Positions 12,478 to 24,434 of a stretch of 64,000 nucleotides of DNA are shown one piece after another. How positions within the stretch are numbered: position 1 is the first letter of the stretch; each line of letters begins with the position of its first letter. This DNA comes from Ustulina deusta. Taxonomy: Eukaryota; Ascomycota; Sordariomycetes; Xylariales; Xylariaceae. A program made the position numbers and the translations under genes. Location of the stretch: positions 310,001 to 374,000 of the forward strand of contig JAJNNX010000022.1 in assembly GCA_023159155.1 (NCBI GenBank). The letters are read 5' to 3'. Below the pieces are notes generated by a model that saw only the letters and a list, made by a program, of their open reading frames with translations, made no database searches and was not told the origin of the DNA.

Positions 12478-14652
12478 TCACGGCTCGCCGCTTCGAGGCG
12501 TTCCGTAGCCGGAGTCTCGCCGCGACCCCTTGTCGTCGTCATCGTCGTCATCATTGCTCGGGACCGGCTTTTTTTTAGCATCGGAGTTCTCCTTGACGAC
12601 TATTGCGGTAGCCGGAGCCTCCGGGCTCGCTGTCTCATCGGCCGTTGTGCTCTTGGTGGCGTCCGATGATACATCTGCCTTGGAGCCAGACGACTCGGTC
12701 TTCGAATCGTTGTTCGGCTTGGGGCTCTCCTTCTCCGACTTCTTCGCCTCGTCTTCAGCCTTCTTCTTCTCCTTCTCCATCTCAGCCTCGACCTTCTTCC
12801 TAATCTCGTCTCCGAATTTCTTCTGGATTTCTTCCTCGACCTTCTTCTTGATCTCCTCCTCAGCCTTCTTCTTCTTTTCCTCCTCAGCCTTCTTCTTCTC
12901 GTCCTCGGCTTTCTTCTTCTCTTCTTCTGCCTTTTTCTGCTCAGCCTTCCTCTTCTCCTCCGCGGCCTTGAGTTCCTTCTCCTTGTGGTCTTTTCGTGTG
13001 TTCTCTACAAACTCCTCGGCCGTATCAATAGCCTTTTGAGGGTTATGCTTGTTCTTCATGAGATGACCTTGCAGCTCGGCAGGACTAAACTCATGGGCCG
13101 GGATTTTGGTGGTGAAGAGCTTCGCTAGTTCCTCGATCTTGGCGTCATGAGCCGCTTGCTCCTTCGCTCTCTTATCCATAGCTACCTCGCGGTCTTCGGG
13201 GGTGAGCTTTACGTATCGGTCAGCTTCGGGGCCGTCATCGCCTTCCAGGTAGGCGAAGATGTTCCGGAAAATGTTGGTGATCATGTACTCATCGGCCAGA
13301 CCGAACTCAACGACCATGTCGACACGCCCGGGACGGATTAGTGCCTTGTCTAACTTGTCGACGTGGTTGGTCGTCATGATCAGAATCCGGCCTTCTTGTG
13401 ATGCGACACCGTCAAGGATGTTGAGTAGACCAGATAAAGATAGCCGGAAGCTGGGGGTACTGTTATTAGTAGTGTCACCATTTCCCCGAGTGATTTGTCC
13501 GGGTTCCATGTCATCATTGCTGCTGGGCGGAGGATTGTTTGGAGTGTCGTTCGTGTCTCGGGTGTGTGTGAGCCCAGCACTGTCGATATCCTCGAGAAGA
13601 ACAACGCATCGGCGAGGAAGCTCTGCGAATAGATTGCCAAGTACCTCCTCAGTGGCATTCACTGAGCTAAGACTCACAATGTATATCCTCATCTTGAAGA
13701 AGCCAGCTAGGGCCAAGCTGAGGGAGCTTTTGCCAGTACCGGGGGGGCCATGGAGCAGGTAACCACGTCGGTATGGAATACCTCGATTAGCGTACCAACG
13801 TTGAGTTGTCGGGTTAAGGTAGTCGGTGACATCGTCGATGAGCTCCTTCTTCTTGTTCTCGTTAAGGATGACAGTTGAAAAAGGCCGAGACGCCCTTGAC
13901 ATGCACCGCTGCCAGCTCGGGTCACTGGACATTGCCTTAGTTGTTCCTCGATAAATCTGTGTCTTATGCTCGTCCTTCTCGATATACTTCTCACGAGCCT
14001 CAAGAAGAAGTTCTTTCAGGATCCATGGGTTGCGACCAAAGCAGGAGATGGATATCTCTTCGCGTTCGCTCACAAGCATAAACGAGTTTTGTTCGCGATT
14101 GGCTTGGCGACGGAACAGGAGCAGGCGCCCACGGTACCAGAAGTAATGACTTCCAAAGCTAGGTGTGTAGGAGAGTGCCTTCTTTTTCTTCTTCTCGCCA
14201 GATTGACCCTCTCCATATTCGTACTCGTCATCCTCGTCCTCATCGTCCCAACGCCACAGGAACCAACTCCGCGAACTCAGACTCGTATTCACGACGAATC
14301 TACGAGCACCTTGGGAAAATCGCTGGGTAGCCACCCAAGCCATCAAGATGTTGTAGATCTCGTCGTCGGTCCTGATGTCGACGACGGACATAAAATAGGC
14401 CTCTACCTGCTCCCAAAGATAATGGCTTGTATAGTTCCAGCAGACTATGAGCATGCCAATCAAGAGAAGCAGGGGAATGTAGAGATTCAGGTCGATATGC
14501 AGGTACTTCTGAACAACACCAGCAAACATGGAAAATCCCGGGAAGAACCAGTCCAGAAGGGCCAGTTGCGTTGGCGGTGCTGCAGGGAAGGCAGCATGTT
14601 GAGTAGGACCAGCATCCATGGGAGGGAAGGAGGATAGTGAAGGAGCTGCCAT
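12478..14652 (-). CDS. BCS1-like mitochondrial AAA ATPase with Lys/Glu-rich C-terminal tail
   Basis: A single exon of 724 residues. A membrane segment at about residues 56-75 (YIPLLLLIGMLIVCW) precedes a BCS1 N-terminal domain. The AAA module follows, with Walker A GPPGTGKSS at 302-310, Walker B VVLLEDID at 350-357, and the sensor/arginine region MTTNHVDKLDKALIRPGRVD. Yeast BCS1 translocates the folded Rieske protein across the inner mitochondrial membrane. Pezizomycotina carry many BCS1 paralogs of unknown client, and this looks like one of those rather than the orthologue: BCS1 itself is about 450 residues. Odd features are an Asp/Glu/Tyr-rich plus poly-Lys insert at about 136-158, an Asn/Thr-rich insert between Walker B and the second AAA half, and a tail from about 545 dominated by KKAEEEKKK repeats that should form a long coiled coil. 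The tail ends in a Ser/Asp-rich segment. Confidence 0.9.
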   Translation of the reverse strand: MAAPSLSSFPPMDAGPTQHAAFPAAPPTQLALLDWFFPGFSMFAGVVQKYLHIDLNLYIPLLLLIGMLIVCWNYTSHYLWEQVEAYFMSVVDIRTDDEIYNILMAWVATQRFSQGARRFVVNTSLSSRSWFLWRWDDEDEDDEYEYGEGQSGEKKKKKALSYTPSFGSHYFWYRGRLLLFRRQANREQNSFMLVSEREEISISCFGRNPWILKELLLEAREKYIEKDEHKTQIYRGTTKAMSSDPSWQRCMSRASRPFSTVILNENKKKELIDDVTDYLNPTTQRWYANRGIPYRRGYLLHGPPGTGKSSLSLALAGFFKMRIYIVSLSSVNATEEVLGNLFAELPRRCVVLLEDIDSAGLTHTRDTNDTPNNPPPSSNDDMEPGQITRGNGDTTNNSTPSFRLSLSGLLNILDGVASQEGRILIMTTNHVDKLDKALIRPGRVDMVVEFGLADEYMITNIFRNIFAYLEGDDGPEADRYVKLTPEDREVAMDKRAKEQAAHDAKIEELAKLFTTKIPAHEFSPAELQGHLMKNKHNPQKAIDTAEEFVENTRKDHKEKELKAAEEKRKAEQKKAEEEKKKAEDEKKKAEEEKKKKAEEEIKKKVEEEIQKKFGDEIRKKVEAEMEKEKKKAEDEAKKSEKESPKPNNDSKTESSGSKADVSSDATKSTTADETASPEAPATAIVVKENSDAKKKPVPSNDDDDDDDKGSRRDSGYGTPRSGEP

Positions 14653-16728
14653 TGTGAGAGGTGTGCAGAACGAGGCAGAGGTGGAAATGAGAGAGAGCTC
14701 CTATGTGGCGATACAGAGGTAACCAGGCAAGCACAGCTGCACCTGTCCCGAAGAAACTAATATGGTGGCGATGGGACGATACGAGCCCCTGCTGTCAAAC
14801 ACACGGTCCGAGGGGTTGTGAAGGTGGGGGATGGACCAGCCTTTTTGTATTCCCGAGAAAGCAACGATGACGGGGTGGAAAGGAGGCAGCCCGTTGCGGT
14901 GAGCGGCAACTGATTCATATGGCAACTAAGACGAGGCCAGGCAGACTTGGGCCTGTGCGGCGACATGTTCTGCACCTCTCACCTCTCTTGCCTCTAGCCT
15001 ACTTACCGTCGTATATGAAAGCCCCAGCGCGGGAAGGCTGTGTGTCTCCCATTGGCGGTTGCGGTTAGTCGCGTCGAACAGCCCGTCAGAATTTGCTGCA
15101 CGTAAGCTTCGGTCTTGCCATGGGAGCTGGAGGATAGGTAAGACTGATGTGGGCCAAAGAAAACCAGCGGATACTACCGGCATGCATATGACGAAGACGG
15201 CAAAGCCCTCTGAGTACACTTTACCTACACATGGGTGAGTGACCTGTCGCTGTCGCGGGCAGAGTCCGATACGTGGTGTATGAGTGGTCCGGGGTTGTGG
15301 AGGACTTGGCTCTTCAGCCTGCCTGAGGGCCCAAGTACACTAAGACAGACAAGGCATCAACAATCTACGGTACCCATGTAGGTAGTAAGTGAGATACCAA
15401 GACCTCTTTCAACAGACTGGTTTTTTTTTTTTTTTTTTTGAGAAGATCAATAGGCAGTCCAGGCATCGGGGAAGTCTAAGCATTGCCTCTTCACGATGGA
15501 CACTAGACTATCTAGGAGGCAGGCAGGGAGTCATAATTCACAGCTTGCTTACTTGTTAGTGGGGACCCCAGGAACCATACTAGACCCAGCACAGCCCTAT
15601 ACAAGTAGTATTAGGAAGGTATTAGGTAACTAACTTGGCCAGCTACGATTGGCTAATTACCGATTAGCACCAACGATCTATACGCTATCTAGACTAGCCT
15701 AGGTGCCTAACGTAGGTATCAAGGTACTATGGAGGCGGCGGGACGCAGGACGCATAGTTCAGTCTGCCCTCATCTGCAAACGACCCCTGCACTGCTCCTG
15801 CATATTTGATATCATGGTCATTTATCAGGTACCTACGAGTGGCCGACCGGCAATTCGCCATTTGAGTAACATGCTGTTCGTGGGTATGACAGCTTTTCAA
15901 CGTATACTACATACCAAGAACCTGGTTGGCGGGGGGTGAGGGAGCGTTGTCCGATTGCATGCTGGATGCTGGTCGCTACCCCGCAGGGAGGCTAAACGGG
16001 GGGCGTTGAATGGCGGTGACTCATTTTATCGTCGCCGCGAATCCCGTTGACCGTGGCGTTGGTGGCTTTCATGGTACGTGCCCCTCAGTACATGCATGCA
16101 ACCGTGAAAGAAAAAAAAACCAAAAAAAAACCGGGGTTTAGGTTGACGTTGAGGTTCGGATTCAGGCTTCTAAGCTGCCTGCACGTTGAAGGGAGGTATC
16201 AGGTGGAGCAAGACACAAAAGGTGGCATCGGGTTGCCTGATGATCCCGGTTTACATATAAGACCCGTCCAGACAGCCATCATGACACTTCTTGGCAATTG
16301 AGCACGCGTCTAAAATACGCTGCTTCGTTGGACGTAACGCGCAGGAGAGAAAAGGGGGGCGGATTGGCATTTGGGTATCTCGAATGATGGACTATTCTTC
16401 CGTCTTGCACGTAAGAGCTGATCAACGCTTTCAACATAATAATAGTAACCGATTTAAGAAAAATAAAAAATAAAAAAGGAATAAGTGAACACGCCGAACC
16501 CCAAGCCGTAGAGAAAACGCCATGCGAGTGTCACCCAGCAGAAAATCCCCCGAGGGTCCATCATATTAGCCCTTTTTTTGGTTTGAACATACAAACGCCG
16601 CGTGAATAGATACATTATCGTAGAAGCCGTGGAAATACAAAGGAGGCTGTCTCACTCCAATGGATACTGTCGTAAGATGGCAACAAAGATGATAGCCTCA
16701 TTATGTCTCAAGAACCAACATAGCAGTG
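14653..16728. other. intergenic, no gene seen
   Basis: Upstream of the BCS1-like gene and downstream of the Pro/His-rich gene. It contains a poly-T run at about 15421-15439 and scattered TAGGTA words. A/G-rich tracts lie around 16109-16130 and 16456-16480. No convincing coding sequence. Confidence 0.5.
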
Positions 16729-17352
16729 TCAGTCCCATACTACTGGCTCTCCGTCATATTGCGCGTCGTGGCCCCATACGGGATCACGTTGGGGTGGCGG
16801 CCCGCCACCACCGCCGAGCTGGATAAAACCGGCCTCGAAACCAGGTTGTGGTGGTGGTCCAGCCATCATCGGCGGTGGTGGACGAGGTTGTCCCATCATG
16901 GGCATCGGCGGACCGTGGCCGAAGTTGTCAAAGTGCTGAGGGTGCTGGTGATGGGGGTCAGGGGGCCCTGGATATGCGTGGGGCGGAGGGGGCATTGGTG
17001 ACGGGCCTCTCGAGAACTGTCTGTGCCGCCGGGAGGATGATGAAGATCCGGAGCTGGAGCTGCAGTCGGACCGCGAGTCCGAGTCCCGATGGTGATGGCG
17101 GTGGCTACCGTGCTTCTTGGACTTGTGCCCCGCGAACGGGCCTCGTAAAAGGTGTGCCGCGAAACGGACACGGCGGTCGTCCCGCCTGTCGTCCTTCCGG
17201 GTTACAGCGCCCCGGACGCCTTCGTAACCCCACCAGGGCGCCCAGTACGGGTCATCTGTGTAGACGAAGGATACCGAATCGGTTGTGGACCAAACTGATC
17301 CCGTCGAGCCATTAGACGACGCGTCTGAGGGGTGCCGGCGGGGATCCATCAT
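16729..17352 (-). CDS. hypothetical Pro/Gly/His/Ser-rich protein
   Basis: An intact frame of 207 residues starting at ATG (MMDPRRHPSDASS). I do not recognise a domain. The N-terminal third has an aromatic/charged segment (SVSFVYTDDPYWAPWWGYEG) followed by Arg/Asp/Lys-rich sequence. The middle contains HKSKKHGSHRHHHRDSDS and a Ser run. The C-terminal half is a Pro/Met/Gly/His low-complexity region with MPPPPHAYPGPPDP and PMPMMGQPRPPPPMMAGPPP, ending near GEPVVWD. The compositional order, intact ATG-to-stop frame and isolation from other genes support a real, largely disordered protein. Function and location are unknown. Confidence 0.62.
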   Translation of the reverse strand: MMDPRRHPSDASSNGSTGSVWSTTDSVSFVYTDDPYWAPWWGYEGVRGAVTRKDDRRDDRRVRFAAHLLRGPFAGHKSKKHGSHRHHHRDSDSRSDCSSSSGSSSSSRRHRQFSRGPSPMPPPPHAYPGPPDPHHQHPQHFDNFGHGPPMPMMGQPRPPPPMMAGPPPQPGFEAGFIQLGGGGGPPPQRDPVWGHDAQYDGEPVVWD

Positions 17353-19056
17353 GGGAGGTATTTGTTATTTAGTCGACGGAGAGGGAGGCAAGTATGTAGT
17401 GTTTAGTGTCACGATGCGGCAGTCTAGACAATCCGGGCGATCACTGGCGATGGAGAGATTGCTGATGTTCAAGATCGGCAATCTTGTGAGACTGTCAACT
17501 CGGCTCACACGATATGAACCGTGGATATGCCTCGTGAAGACCTCCCAGTGTGAAGGCGTAGTAAACCAGGTGGTGCAGATCTCACGGTCACTAGAGCAGG
17601 AAATGAGGCAAAGTGGAAGGGATAAGGTTGGTCTGGGAAGAGATTGGAAAGGCAATTGGGGCGAGGTCGAGCTATCCCTGGCTTATATGTGAAAAGGAGA
17701 AGGAAATAATAAATTTGTAAAACCGCCCTGAGCGTTCCGTGCGCTTGGTGCGGGAAACCACCTCCTCACTCGACAATATGAGACCCTCAGTCACTCATCC
17801 TGTACATGCCCCTGTCTATCATCACATTATGCAGGCATGGCTGCTCACATCCAAGCATGCAGCCATGAAATGGGCCGAGAAGCCTACGCTTGGATGCTTG
17901 CTGGAATCATATCACTCGGAAAAGATTGCAAATCAGAAAAGCAGGTCTCAGGTCTCATCCACGGTACGCCCAACTGAACTAGCCAGGTAATGTTCTGCAA
18001 GAGACAGGTCTTCCTGCATTTGTTTATGCACATGGAGAGGGAATGGAGGTCAGCTACTGGATAACGGCAGCTCAGAACCAGGGCCGGGCGAACAGCCTCA
18101 GTGGAGGGCCGTCTTCCGTCGGTAAGCTAGCAACGGTTGGCTGCTGCTTGCCCCGTTTCCTCCCATGCGTTCTGCAGCTCTAGCGATCAGCACTTGTCAG
18201 CCAATCCCCGCCATCCATCTCGAAATAGAGCCTTTCGCCCCGTTTGTTCCTCACCTTGGGCGCTGCCTTAGAGTCGGGCGAACGAGGCGCCCGAAGACGG
18301 CCATATGCACTGCATCTTTTAGAGCGCACGACAGACCCTGAAACCAGCTCGAATGCCCAAACCTCCATGTACCCACCACGCTAAGGCTGACTCGATGCCT
18401 ACTTTGAGCCGCATCCGAGCGGGACGGGTGGGGGGAGACGAGGACTCGACGATGATGACCTGAACCCACGGGCATGAGCACGAGCATGGCGGGATATCGA
18501 GGTTTGTCCCTAGCCGGGATGGGGATGCTGGCCATCATACCCCGAGTGCAGGTTCGCGGGTGAGCTCAGGCAGTCATCCGAAAGAAAATAAACGTCTCAT
18601 CAGTCCTGCCAGTGCATAATGTTACATACAGCCTAAAACGTCAATGGGTGCAGTAACACAGGTGCATGTGCAATTGTCGATCGTTGCAGTCGCGTGAGTT
18701 GCACTGCTGACGAGACTATACAAGCTTCGGGAGCTCTCCGCCATTGAGCTATAGCAACGCTATCATCATCATGCATATTCGTATTGGCTGTGATGACGGG
18801 CAATGAAGTAACAGCCTCGTCTTATGAAGAGAAAAAAAATTGGATAGTGAAGCTCTACAGTAACCCCATGATCCCGTTCCCCTCCTTCTTCCCCGCCAAT
18901 CATCAACGGAATCGTGTGCCAATTCCCCAAGCTTATTGGCTTGGATTAGCTGATCCCAAGTTTCCTGTCAATCCGATCTCAGCTGTAAGGAAGCGCGGGG
19001 TGCGAAACATGCATTTGGAGTACCGGTATTTCCCATTGGCCTTCGAAGGCACCCGG
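17353..19056. other. intergenic, no gene seen
   Basis: The first few hundred bases are presumably the promoter of the Pro/His-rich gene, which starts at 17352 and reads left. No frame with protein-like features was found on either strand. A frame at 18793-19077 (+) lacks any recognisable motif and overlaps the 3' end of the aminotransferase gene. Confidence 0.5.
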
Positions 19057-20471
19057 TTACCGGTACTCTACCCATGAGACGGGAACCATACCTGGGCCTG
19101 ACTTCCAATCACCTCGTTGGGCTCTCGCAGAGAGTTCTAGCAGCACCCCCGCAGCCCATGCAAAGTCAGCGCGGTCGAGGTAGACCTGGCCAGAGAGTCG
19201 ACTCCAAAACCCGCCCGCGTAGTATCTAACTGCTATATACGTGTCGAATTCATTGACGCTCCTCTCCGTTATCCAATTGGCCACGGTTTGAGCGTCTCCA
19301 GGAAGAATCCCTCTGCTCTCTCGAGCGCTGCCTACCTTGTCGTCTTGATCGACACTTAGGGGAAGTCTTACGTTGGTAAAACAACACTCTTCCTGGGTGC
19401 TGGTGTTACTCTTGAGAACTTCCGTCCCCATGAGCATTGCCATAAGCTCACCACCTTGCTTTGCGAGTCCTATACAGTAGGCACGCACTTGTTCCTCGCT
19501 GCCGCATATTTCATTCCTAAATTTCAAGGCCTCAGGTACACAGAGGTAGGGCGACGTGTCTATCGTCGAAACGTGTTCAAAGAGGTTGCCAAAGTACTTC
19601 GTTGGCGAAATAGATTTTCTGTCTGCTTCAGATAGATAGCGACCATCTGTCGGGTATGATGTTTTGATCAGGTGTTGGTTGCGCCTTGGAACGTACAAGA
19701 CCGCGCAACCACGAGGAACCATGAGCCATCTAATATACCATTCAGCTGCGGGGTATACTTAAAGGCAAACGTGGATAGTAAAGAGGGGGGGGGGGGCGCT
19801 CACTTGTAGCAGTTGCTTATGACAAAATCCGGCCCGACTTGAGCGAGGTGAGTCAAGTCGATGTTGCCTATGCCGTGAGCAGCGTCAATGCAAGTCGTGA
19901 TGCCATGCTGCTTGTAGAACTGGACGAGCGACTCCCAGGGGAAACGCACGCCGGGAAATGTTAAGACTGTATCAAACAGAGCTAGCACAACTCGCCTCCC
20001 CTGTTGCCGTATCGTGGAGAGCGCAACTTTTACTTTGTGGAGGATATCATCATCTTCGATCGGATAGACCAAGTCAATACTATAACCACGCACAGGGGTC
20101 GTCTCTTCAAGCGAGCGAATTGTCTTGAGACATCCGCCGTAGATGGTGCTGAAATGAAGAATGACGTCGCCTTCTATGTATCTCAGGTTTCTCAAAACTG
20201 TATTGATACCAGTGAGAGCATTAGGCACGAACACGACTTCTTCGGCATCGGCGCCCAGCAATGGCGCCACAGCCTGTCTTGCTTGAAGCAGGAGGTTGGG
20301 ATAGGTGAATCTGATGAAGGTGTCAGGACGAGCCTCGGTCTCGCTCTGGAGCCTCCGCTGACAGTCTCGTACGGCATGGGGAAAAGTTCCGAATGAGCCG
20401 TGATTTAGTGGCACGTAAGAAGCTGCAAAGCTGAAGTGGGCCTCGCGCATTGGCTTGCCGAAAGGCACCAT
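19057..20471 (-). CDS. class V PLP-dependent aminotransferase (isopenicillin-N-epimerase/cysteine-desulfurase-like), 2 exons
   Basis: Exons 19804-20471 and 19057-19729 (minus) with a 74-bp intron give 446 residues. The start is the ATG at 20471 (MVPFGKPMREAHF). The substrate/cofactor entry LNHGSFGTFP near residue 22 and FVPNALTGINTVLRNL are family features. The cofactor-binding Asp lies in CIDAAHGIGNIDL. The splice completes the lysine codon of NCYK|WLMVPRG, so the PLP Schiff-base lysine is residue 223. Members transfer amino groups or eliminate sulfur or epimerise; the reaction cannot be told from sequence alone. The intron is unusual in having a long C tract immediately after the donor (G run at about 19787-19797 on the plus strand), a likely place for length variation near the 5' splice site. 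Confidence 0.9.
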
Positions 20472-23400
20472 GGTCACCGATGTTTTGTGTGGCCGCACGG
20501 GCTGTGTACGTGTAATATGTTCGTCCGACGATGGTTACCGTGCCTGGTGCCGTCTACTTGCTGCCAGTCGGATAATCAGCAGTGCTGTTCTGTCCCACAC
20601 CCCGCAGACATAAACGTGATGAGACAGGGAGGTGGATGTGGATTCTTGGGGATAGGCAACGATTGAGGCCCGGCGGTGTCAGCCGCTGGCTACCGATGGC
20701 CGTGAACTGACGCCGTCTCCTCGTAATGGGTGGATGGCGCCAAATTGCTGAAATAGCAACGACACAGGGTCGAATGGCGAAAAGCTTGGCGAGGGGTAGA
20801 GTAGGACTGCAACCCGAGGTTCGCTCGTCTAACGGCCTCGCATTGGAGCATTGCGGCGGACGTGACACGTGGTGGGAAATGGCGTCATGCAAGGATAACA
20901 GATAGATATATAGCTCTACCTATATACAGCACTTCCTATGAGATGCTGATTATCGGTGTCCATCACATAGGTGTAGAAACAAGATACAAACAAAGTGCTG
21001 TATGTGCCTAGTTTGACTGACTGGACCAACAGCCGGGAATAGACGGATAATTTAGTGGCATTGTTGTCCATAGTATGGAGTGTAGTCACAGATGTACGTT
21101 CATGCTGTCGGCCGTCTTACTCCACGATTGAGATTGTGGTTTGCTTATCTAGAGCTGAAATGTTGCGTGTTGAGCTGAGTTTCTCTGCGTCGCCTGTTGC
21201 CGGCTTGTATTTGACAAATGGAAGTCGGATAGCGCGGCAATGTCACTGATACCATGCCCACTGTCATGCCGTTAAGTGCCTTTTATAAGGCGGGGTTTGA
21301 TACATAAATGCAACTACCTAGGAGAACAGGTAGGTAAATGTCCTGATGTCAACCTTGGTAATAGACTTATTTAACATTTTTTTCGTTCAAGGGTTTACTA
21401 CTTTTTTAGTAGGTAGGTGCTTGCTGCTAATAATAGGCATTTATGTGTACGAAACGGTCTTTAAAACGGGCCCACGAGATGCACATGTCACTTCTCATTT
21501 GACAGTATTTACATGAATTCCAACTTGATAGAAGAGGCTTTAGACACATACATAAAAAGGCCATCAGAAGTTCTTAGCGTTGTTAATAATACACGTCTTG
21601 ACATTATATAAGCCAAAGACCTCAAGCATTACGGATTTGTAAGAATGTTTAGAAGCCTACAGAGTCTGTTGGTAGATATCCTTGCTCCTTTTAGATGTGC
21701 CCCTGTATTTAGAATACTACATTGAAGACGGCAACCTCTTAAGTCCAAGCTGTCGCCGAAGCGTACCTAGCTACTTCATCAGTTCATCGATATTCTCACT
21801 TTCCTTGCATCCTTATGCGAATTTAGAATTTTGCACTCTCGTTATATATGTATATATATATATATAGCTATTTAGGTTTACCGCATCTTCGAACATATCT
21901 TCGTCTCGCAATTATGACAAGATGAAGGATGGGGACTCCTTTCGGCAGTAATTCTGGCGAACCAGCCGGTCCCGAGGCACCGAGATGCATCGTAAAAACT
22001 CTGGACTTTTTGTCCTCCACATCAAACATAATCAGCAATGAGTAATGATGTGAGGCTTATTGACTTCGACGAATGGTTCACTGTTTCGCCCCACCCGAAA
22101 AGATGCCGGGTACTCCCGCTGCGTCCTGAGCACCCGAGATAGCAAGTAACAAAACCGTTTTATAAGGGAAATAAGTACAACTCATTTCCAAACAGACTTG
22201 GGCAAAAGTGGGCGGCGGCTCAGTTTGGGATCCATGTAAAACTAGGTATCTTTCAGGTTTTGAGCTAGCCCACCCAGCACGCACATTACACGGGCAAGTG
22301 TTACATCACTTTCCGTCAAGTCAAGAATCTTCACCAAGAAAGTTACCGAATGTAGATTCGCCGATACAGAGGAAGATCAAAGGTAAAGCGAGGTGCTTAC
22401 CCTACATTGCCTACATTAAGCAAGGCAGTAGATTAAACTTAACTCCATCTCAGTTCACGATAGGATCGGGAAATCTCAAGATTTTAACCGGTCGGAGTTT
22501 TTATCGAAATAGGTGAAAGCCAACTAGGCATTCGAGGCAGCCTATTAATGTGGTAGCGCTGTCAAGTAGATCGATACCTGGATCGATACCTAGGGAGATA
22601 GGGTTGTGTAGGTACAAGACACCAAGGTTAGATGAGGAGGCATATTATAGCTTTCATCAGGTGCCGATGCCTGTCGTTCTCACATTGTGCCCGGAATCGA
22701 CCACCAATTGTAACGTAGTTGAGACGTCCTGACTTCAAACCGTCCACGGTACTGTTTTGCAGCGAGGGGTCTGTGCCGACCTGCACATTTGCCGACTCGG
22801 TACACGGCACATCATAATTTGTAAGTGGTTCAACTTGGAGGGCATCGCCCTCGAAACACTCGAGATCTGAGGGACTGAGCGAGGAATAAAGGCAAGGTTT
22901 CGATCTGCCTGGGTGGGAGCAGTTGGTCTCCCTATACTCCCTAGATTTCCAGAAACTGGCCACATCGAGGGACGTTCAACGTTTTTTGCTTGGCTTGAAG
23001 TCGAGAAAACCTTGATTTCGGGCACCGTCTCGACACACCCCGACCCACATTCACTGGAACGCCATGTAGTGCATAGTGTTTGGCTGTGGTGCGTGAAGAG
23101 GAACCTTAGTGTACACGGCAATAATCTATCATCTCCTCTCTGCTTGTGGCGTTGCCGTCCAGGGCCGTCAGCCGAGCCGCGAGAGTGACCTCTAGATCCC
23201 GTCCTAGATTACTTATAGGATGACGATGAAAAGTGGCCGACGTATAGAGATGAATATGTGACGGGGTTGATGGGTCCTCTACTTATACCTGCCGGTTATG
23301 TTCCCCAAACTCGAAAACTCCTTGGTCGACTTTTATGTAAATCGACGACACGCGGTGGAGGCTCGTGGGGACGCCTATCTCTGCACTCGGGACTACATAC

Positions 23401-24434
23401 ACCGGGAAACCTGCGGATGGATAGAGTTTTGCTTGGAAGTCATGAGGTGTGCAATTCACTCAGGTGCTGAAGTTTATGTAGTAATATTGGTCTGAATTAC
23501 CGTATCGTCCAGACTACTCCTAGTAAGTACACAGCACCTACCTACGTACACCTAGGTAGTTACCTGCACTGCCGGACTGTCGTGGGATCTTCCAATAAAA
23601 CCACCTCACTCGTTGTTTATGGTGTGTACTATCTGGGTAGGTGGTAGTACCATGCACTGCTACGGAATAGCGTGGAGTTGGCGATAAGTACCTGGGTACG
23701 AGAAAAGATAGAGCGCAGGTACCTATTTGCCGGCACACGTGTGGGAAAAGTGGACGGCGATAGAAAGCGCCAATGAGAACCTAGCCCAGCTTTGAAGCTC
23801 GAACACTCAGGGCACAACCTGGCAAGTCTGGGGCGGTTTGACTGCCCTTTTATTAGCTGCCTTTCTCTACCAAGTTCCGAAACCCGCTAGTGTCAAAACT
23901 GGACCGAACAACCGCCCTCAACCCCCTTCCACGACCCCCTGATACACTCACCTGTCCAGTCCCCTCTCGCTCTGGCCATCCACTACTCTTGTACAGCCAC
24001 TCTCTGCCCTGCTAGACTGGTCAGATCCTTACTGTACCAAACATGAACAACAATCACAACAACAAAAGCGACGACGACAAGACAACAACCCAGGAGTAGC
24101 AACGCCAACAACGACATCATCCAACAACAAAACAACACCCGCTGCCAACATCATATCGACACTGGCACAAGAACGGCCCGCCTGGAACCCAACGACACGC
24201 TACAGGATAGGCCCCGGGATTGATAAACGACAACTACTCCGAGACGGCCGCGAAGAATTTGACTAGTAGACAATAACAGGTCAATTGATGAGGCGTTTTT
24301 CTCGATGGTGCCGACGAAGTAACTTCCCCGCCTGTCAAGCGATTGGTGCTGTGAAGCGTTGACGCTCATCCCGACGACCCGATCGACGAGCTCGTCCATC
24401 AATCTCGTCGCCTCTCCTTTGAAATACTGCAACA
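20472..24434. other. gene-poor intergenic region
   Basis: About 4 kb between a minus-strand gene and a plus-strand gene, so it must hold both promoters. Moderately AT-rich from about 21300 to 22700. TAGGTAGGT words recur near 21310-21415 and 23530-23565. Just upstream of the next start (24040-24130) is a CAA/ACA-rich tract typical of fungal 5' UTRs. A 65-codon ATG frame at 23298-23495 (+) is the only slightly protein-like stretch and remains unsupported. Confidence 0.5.

Noticed and set aside
18793..19077. Plus-strand frame of about 94 codons
   Set aside because: Overlaps the 3' end of the aminotransferase gene on the other strand and shows no motif.
23298..23495. 65-codon ATG frame (+) with mildly protein-like sequence
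   Set aside because: No recognisable domain, no flanking exon structure, and length within chance expectation.
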